DNA of 9,870 nucleotides from Alphaproteobacteria bacterium (GTDB lineage Bacteria > Pseudomonadota > Alphaproteobacteria > SP197): assembly GCA_022822575.1 (NCBI GenBank), contig JAJEBJ010000234.1, forward strand, positions 1-9,870, read 5' to 3'. The notes under the pieces are model-generated. The model searched no databases and had not been told where the DNA came from. It saw only the letters and a program-made list of their open reading frames with translations. The position numbers were made by a program, and so were the translations under genes. This document shows, in pieces, positions 6,587 to 9,870 of the stretch. The first letter of the stretch is position 1. Every line of letters starts with the position of its first letter.

Positions 6587-7474
6587 TCAGGCGAGGACTC
6601 CCGCCTGCCTCATGGCATCCCGGACCCTGACCCTGGTCTCCTCTGCCGGAGAGGTCAGGGGCAGGCGCACGGAGCCGTCACCCCAGCCGAGCAGACCGAC
6701 CGCATACTTGACGGGCCCTGGACTGGTTTCGCTGAAAAGCGCCTCGTGAAGCGGCATGAGCTGGTTCTGGATATCGCGGGCCTGCTCGAAGTCGCCGCCC
6801 TGCCATGCCTCGTGCATCCTGGCGCAGAGCGCCGGTGCCACGTTGGCGGTCACGGAAATGCACCCGTGCCCGCCCATGCCGAGAAGTCCGAGGACCGCAG
6901 CGTCCTCGCCCGACATCTGGATGAACTCCTTGCCGCAGAGCCACCGCTGCCTGGAGACCCGGTCCGCGGCCGCCGTCGATTCCTTGCAGCCGACGACATG
7001 GGAGAGACGGGCAATGCGCTGCATCGTCGCCGGCTCGATGTCGACGCCCGTCCGCCCAGGGATGTTGTAGACGACGATGGGTATGTCGACGGCATCGTTG
7101 ACCGCCTCGAAATGACGGAAGAGGCCGTCCTGGGTCGGCTTGTTGTAGTAACCGGTGACGATCAGCACGACATCCGCACCCGCTTCCTGTGCATGGCGGG
7201 TCAGCATGATGCACTCGGCAGTGGAGTTCGAACCGGTTCCGGCCATCACCGGAACACGGCCCGCCGCAGCCTCGACGGCGAGGCGCACCACGTGCATGTC
7301 CTCCTCGTGGGACAACGTCGGCGATTCGCCTGTCGTGCCCATGGCCAGCACGCCGTGGGTCCCTTGGTCAATCTGCCATTCGATGAAGTCCTGATATCCC
7401 TTTTCGTCGATCTTGCCATCGCTGAACAGCGTGACGAGTGCGACAAAGGAACCCTTCAGCTTCTCGGTAATCAT
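6587..7474 (-). CDS. dapA: 4-hydroxy-tetrahydrodipicolinate synthase
   Basis: DapA condenses pyruvate with aspartate semialdehyde, the committed step towards diaminopimelate and lysine. The protein is 295 residues, a normal length for the TIM-barrel family. Visible active-site residues are the Schiff-base Lys164 in GCKEST, Tyr136 in VVYNIPGRTG, the GTTGES loop (46-51) with Thr47/Thr48, Tyr110 in GYYNKP and Arg141 for the semialdehyde carboxylate. Two positions differ from the usual pattern: Gly108 replaces the common Pro before the YYN motif, and STAAADRV follows Lys164 where most relatives have a Gly-Asp/Asn pair. The start is ATG at 7474 with a weak GGAA upstream. A perfect 13-bp hairpin lies 17 bases before the start and may affect expression. 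A related aldolase such as N-acetylneuraminate lyase is possible but less likely, given smpB next door and the complete DapA residue set. Confidence 0.94.
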   Translation of the reverse strand: MITEKLKGSFVALVTLFSDGKIDEKGYQDFIEWQIDQGTHGVLAMGTTGESPTLSHEEDMHVVRLAVEAAAGRVPVMAGTGSNSTAECIMLTRHAQEAGADVVLIVTGYYNKPTQDGLFRHFEAVNDAVDIPIVVYNIPGRTGVDIEPATMQRIARLSHVVGCKESTAAADRVSRQRWLCGKEFIQMSGEDAAVLGLLGMGGHGCISVTANVAPALCARMHEAWQGGDFEQARDIQNQLMPLHEALFSETSPGPVKYAVGLLGWGDGSVRLPLTSPAEETRVRVRDAMRQAGVLA

Positions 7475-7491
7475 GACAGTTTCCAGATCGA

Positions 7492-7521
7492 CTCCCCGTG
7501 GAGATTAGTCTCCACGGGGAG
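7492..7521 (-). promoter_or_regulatory. Perfect 13-bp inverted repeat with 4-base loop in the dapA leader
   Basis: The arms are 7492-7504 and 7509-7521, perfectly complementary over 13 base pairs and GC-rich, with loop TTAG (plus strand). The repeat starts 24 bases after the Rid gene stop and ends 17 bases before the dapA ATG. On neither strand is it followed by a T-run, so it is not a textbook intrinsic terminator. It could be an attenuator, a transcript-end or stabilising structure between the two genes, or a palindromic operator. The structure is seen directly; its role is inferred. Confidence 0.75.
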
Positions 7522-7545
7522 CCGGGACAAGGGGCATCCTTCCGT

Positions 7546-8763
7546 TCAGGCCTGGGCAACCCCCCAGATTTCGACAGTATTTTCCGGTGAATGCATCATC
7601 GGTTTGGGCACCAGCGTGATCGGAGGCAGGGTACCTCCGACGGTAGCGGTCAGGGTGTCGAGAAAGGCCCGTGTATCGTCGGAGCCCGTCGATGTGTAGT
7701 AGCAGACCATCAGCTTGAGATCCGAAGGACTCCGGTCGAATCCTCTCAGCAGATCCTCCACGAACGACATGGTGAATCGTGTCTGCGCCACGAGATCGCC
7801 GGGCATCACCCGCCCACCATCGTTGGTGAAGGGTGTATGGGGCACCTGGCCGCCCAGCCAGATCATGTCGCGCAGGCATATTGCCTGCCTGTAGGGCAGC
7901 GGTATGGGCCAGTCCCAGACGCGGTCCGGCCAGACATCGAGGCGCGGGATGTACTTGTCGAAGCTCCCGCGACGACCGCGCATCGCCAGGACGCCGATCT
8001 TGGTGCGCGCCCCTTCCGGGTGGAGCCTGTGGCATGGCACCACGGTTGCCGGCGGGCCCGGTTCCCGGAAATGGCTGGCGCGGGCCTTGGCCAGGGGCGC
8101 CCACTCCTCGAGAGTGGTACCGAAGTAGTATCCCTCCATCTTGACGCTGTCCTGCAGCGAGGCCCCCAGCGCGTCCAGAGTCCGCTCGTGCATGGCCATG
8201 ACGGCGTGGCTTTGTTCAACAGGATCCGCAGACAGGATCCGGCCATCGTCATCGACCGCCGTGCGGTTGGCCACGGCAATGAACTCGCCTGCACGCAAGC
8301 CGGCCGTGACCTCGCCGAGACCAAGCCTTTCCCTTACCGGCGCCGGTACCGGCCGGTGAACAAAACGGACATCGGCGCTTTCGCGCCAGCCACGGCAGGC
8401 GATTGCCTGCACCTGTATGACCTGGCCGTCAAAGGGTTGCAGCGGTTCAGGCACGGTGCTGATTGCCGGCAGCGGATCGCCAGGCAGGTGCCGTGCCAGG
8501 GCAGCGATGACATCCCAGTCACCAACATCGGCCGTGTAGTAGGCCTTGATGCGCACCACATCCTCCAGGGTGCACAGTTCCGTGGCGAGGGCTTCCCCGA
8601 TAGCGCGAACGGCACCTCCTGCCTGGGCATCAAGGTCATGCGGGTTCCGTATCCCCCCTGTCGCATCGAGGTCGCCGGCGCCGCCGACAAATGTCAACGG
8701 CCCAGCGCTGGCCGACTGGTGGTGTGTCGCCACTTCAGGCAAGATCCAGATTCTGTCAGACAC
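7546..8763 (-). CDS. Three-domain Rid-family (RidA/YER057c/UK114) protein lacking the catalytic arginine
   Basis: This 405-residue protein appears to be three Rid domains in tandem: about 8-125, 137-263 and 283-405. Single-domain Rid proteins are near 130 residues and form trimers, so one chain here may make a trimer-like unit. Each repeat ends with the family's closing strand: VQAIACR (118-124), IGVLAMR (256-262) and VEIWGVAQ (397-404). RidA Arg105, which binds the substrate carboxylate, is replaced in all three: Ile101 (PAIS), Thr240 (PATV) and Ile382 (PITL). The RidA Glu120 position is Gln, Lys and Glu in turn. Rid subfamilies 4-7 are known to lack the arginine and do not show classical 2-aminoacrylate deaminase activity, so the reaction is unknown. 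The start is GTG at 8763 with AGGGGA seven bases upstream. It lies upstream of dapA and is divergent from a PLP dehydratase that would make Rid-type substrates. The cytoplasm is likely, since no signal peptide is seen. Confidence 0.88.
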   Translation of the reverse strand: MSDRIWILPEVATHHQSASAGPLTFVGGAGDLDATGGIRNPHDLDAQAGGAVRAIGEALATELCTLEDVVRIKAYYTADVGDWDVIAALARHLPGDPLPAISTVPEPLQPFDGQVIQVQAIACRGWRESADVRFVHRPVPAPVRERLGLGEVTAGLRAGEFIAVANRTAVDDDGRILSADPVEQSHAVMAMHERTLDALGASLQDSVKMEGYYFGTTLEEWAPLAKARASHFREPGPPATVVPCHRLHPEGARTKIGVLAMRGRRGSFDKYIPRLDVWPDRVWDWPIPLPYRQAICLRDMIWLGGQVPHTPFTNDGGRVMPGDLVAQTRFTMSFVEDLLRGFDRSPSDLKLMVCYYTSTGSDDTRAFLDTLTATVGGTLPPITLVPKPMMHSPENTVEIWGVAQA

Positions 8764-8912
8764 GCCTCGTTCCCCTCACCGGTTGCTTGTTCTGTCCCAT
8801 CATCATGAAGCTCCCTGGGAAGGGCAACACCGGACATTCTTTATCTCTTTGGCTTCGCACCCCTGCGGTGAATGGGGTAAGAGTCGGCCTGAACGGACCG
8901 GGGCAGGCGTTG
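8764..8912. promoter_or_regulatory. Divergent intergenic region between the Rid gene and the dehydratase gene
   Basis: These 149 bases separate two divergent genes and should hold promoters for both. The Rid ribosome binding site AGGGGA is at 8776-8771 (minus). For the dehydratase, GGGGCAGG ends five bases before the ATG. A short AT-richer patch lies near 8838-8850, but I cannot pick a convincing -35/-10 pair on either strand. Only very short inverted repeats are seen, such as CACC/GGTG near 8859-8870. Confidence 0.4.
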
Positions 8913-9870
8913 ATGCCAGGCATGCCGTCATATGCGGACATCGAGTCTGCCGCCCGGCGGCTTGCCGGAAAGGCGGTCGTCACACCGCTTCTCGAGTCGC
9001 CCAGGCTCAATGACACCCTCGGCGGCCGCCTTCTGGTCAAGCCGGAGTGCCTCCAGCTTACCGGTTCCTTCAAGTTCAGGGGGGCCTTCAACAGGATTGC
9101 CGGCGGCACGACGGAAAACGGCGTCGTTGCCTACTCGTCCGGCAACCACGCCCAGGGAGTCGCCGCCGCGGCGTCCATGCTGGGATATCCCGCCGTCATC
9201 GTGATGCCCGAGGATGCGCCTGCCATCAAGATGGCGGGCACCCGCGCCTGGGGCGCGGATATTGTCACCTATTCCAGGCACGACGAATCGCGCGAGGAGA
9301 TCGCCCGGTCAGTAGCCCTCGACGGCGGCATGACGATCGTGCCTCCCTATGACGATCCCATGATCATTGCAGGACAGGGCACGGTCGGACTGGAGATCGC
9401 CGATGCCTGCGCCAGGCAAGGCATCACCCCGGACGCTGTCATCACCTGCTGCGGCGGTGGTGGTCTCACTGCGGGCGTGGCCCTTGCCACCAGCCACCGG
9501 TTCCCGGAATGCGCCATCCATACCGCCGAGCCGGAAGGATGGGATGATACAGCCCGGTCCCTTCGCAACGGGGAGCGCCTGTCCGTCACGGGGACACCCG
9601 TTTCGATCTGTGATGCATTGCTTTCCCGCAGACCCGGCGAACTGACCTTCGAAGTCAATCGGAACCTTGTCCACTCGGGAACCGTGGTCACGGAATCGGC
9701 CGTCATCAGGGCCATGGTGGCGGCTCTGACATACTTCAAGCTTGTCGCTGAACCCGGTGGCGCCGTGGCCCTTGCATCGGCCTTGAGCGGCATCGTCCCG
9801 GTGAAGGGGCGGACCGTCGTTGCCGTCATCTCCGGCGGGAATGTCGACGCCGACGTCTACGCGGGCCTCA
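8913..9870 (+). CDS. PLP-dependent threonine/serine dehydratase-family enzyme (fold type II), 3' end missing
   Basis: The first 319 residues of a fold-type II PLP enzyme are present; the gene runs off the right edge, probably near its end, since relatives are about 310-340 residues. The Schiff-base Lys54 lies in TGSFKFRGA (50-58). SSGNHAQG (75-82) binds the substrate carboxylate and cofactor ring region, GGGGL (181-185) holds the PLP phosphate, and EPGGA (280-284) and SGGN (308-311) are typical of the family. There is no C-terminal ACT regulatory domain within reach, so it looks like a catabolic or short-form enzyme, not biosynthetic IlvA. It could deaminate serine or threonine to pyruvate or 2-oxobutyrate. 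It could instead be a 3-hydroxyaspartate dehydratase, a serine racemase, or an EutB-like ectoine-catabolic dehydratase. The start is ATG at 8913 (ATG at 8922 is also possible). Its divergent neighbour is the triple-Rid gene. Confidence 0.88.
   Translation, partial: MPGMPSYADIESAARRLAGKAVVTPLLESPRLNDTLGGRLLVKPECLQLTGSFKFRGAFNRIAGGTTENGVVAYSSGNHAQGVAAAASMLGYPAVIVMPEDAPAIKMAGTRAWGADIVTYSRHDESREEIARSVALDGGMTIVPPYDDPMIIAGQGTVGLEIADACARQGITPDAVITCCGGGGLTAGVALATSHRFPECAIHTAEPEGWDDTARSLRNGERLSVTGTPVSICDALLSRRPGELTFEVNRNLVHSGTVVTESAVIRAMVAALTYFKLVAEPGGAVALASALSGIVPVKGRTVVAVISGGNVDADVYAGL

Noticed and set aside
6461..7699. 412-residue plus-strand open frame antisense to dapA
   Set aside because: It covers a complete dapA with all catalytic residues, and its own translation shows no domain or signal.
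8219..8242. Direct repeat ACAGGATCCG within the Rid gene
   Set aside because: Two 10-base copies lie inside conserved coding sequence with no further repeats, so chance or codon use explains them.
7591..8808. 405-residue plus-strand open frame antisense to the Rid gene
   Set aside because: It mirrors the Rid gene almost exactly, is rich in Arg/His/Gly with no recognisable motif, and is the kind of shadow frame common in GC-rich DNA.

Overview
The window is GC-rich chromosomal DNA with compact gene spacing. It most likely comes from an alphaproteobacterium, judging from the dapA-smpB adjacency, a D-Ala-D-Ala carboxypeptidase that runs into a SPOR domain, and a membrane J-protein of the Tim14/TimB kind. 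This is inference from gene content; no rRNA or other taxonomic marker is present. I see no mobile element, CRISPR array, tRNA or prophage gene, and no gap over 300 bases without a gene.

Layout. Positions 1-1030 (minus) hold a penicillin-binding-protein-type carboxypeptidase, cut by the left edge. A 235-base gap follows with a possible promoter for it. Positions 1266-3523 (minus) are a two-gene unit: an HTD2/MaoC-type acyl-CoA hydratase followed by an amidase-signature hydrolase, joined by a TGATG stop/start overlap. Divergent from the hydratase, across 72 bases, is a TerC-family membrane protein (3596-4231, plus). It converges on ugd (UDP-glucose 6-dehydrogenase, 4276-5595, minus). Upstream of ugd on the same strand are a membrane J-domain gene (5663-6097), smpB (6105-6578), dapA (6587-7474) and a three-domain Rid-family gene (7546-8763). 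A perfect 13-bp inverted repeat sits between the Rid gene and dapA. Divergent from the Rid gene is a PLP-dependent serine/threonine dehydratase-type gene (8913 onward, plus), cut by the right edge.

How the genes fit together. dapA (lysine and diaminopimelate synthesis), the carboxypeptidase (peptidoglycan trimming) and ugd (UDP-glucuronate for surface polysaccharide) all touch the cell envelope. smpB serves ribosome rescue, and the J-protein probably serves an Hsp70 at the inner membrane. The pairing at the right end is the most interesting. PLP-dependent dehydratases release reactive enamine/imine intermediates, and Rid proteins are the family known for removing them. This Rid protein is unusual: it has three tandem domains, and each lacks the arginine needed for classical RidA imine deaminase activity. 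The window is otherwise mostly housekeeping genes. I do not see a clearly novel multi-gene system; the triple-Rid/dehydratase pair and the hairpin before dapA are the best leads.
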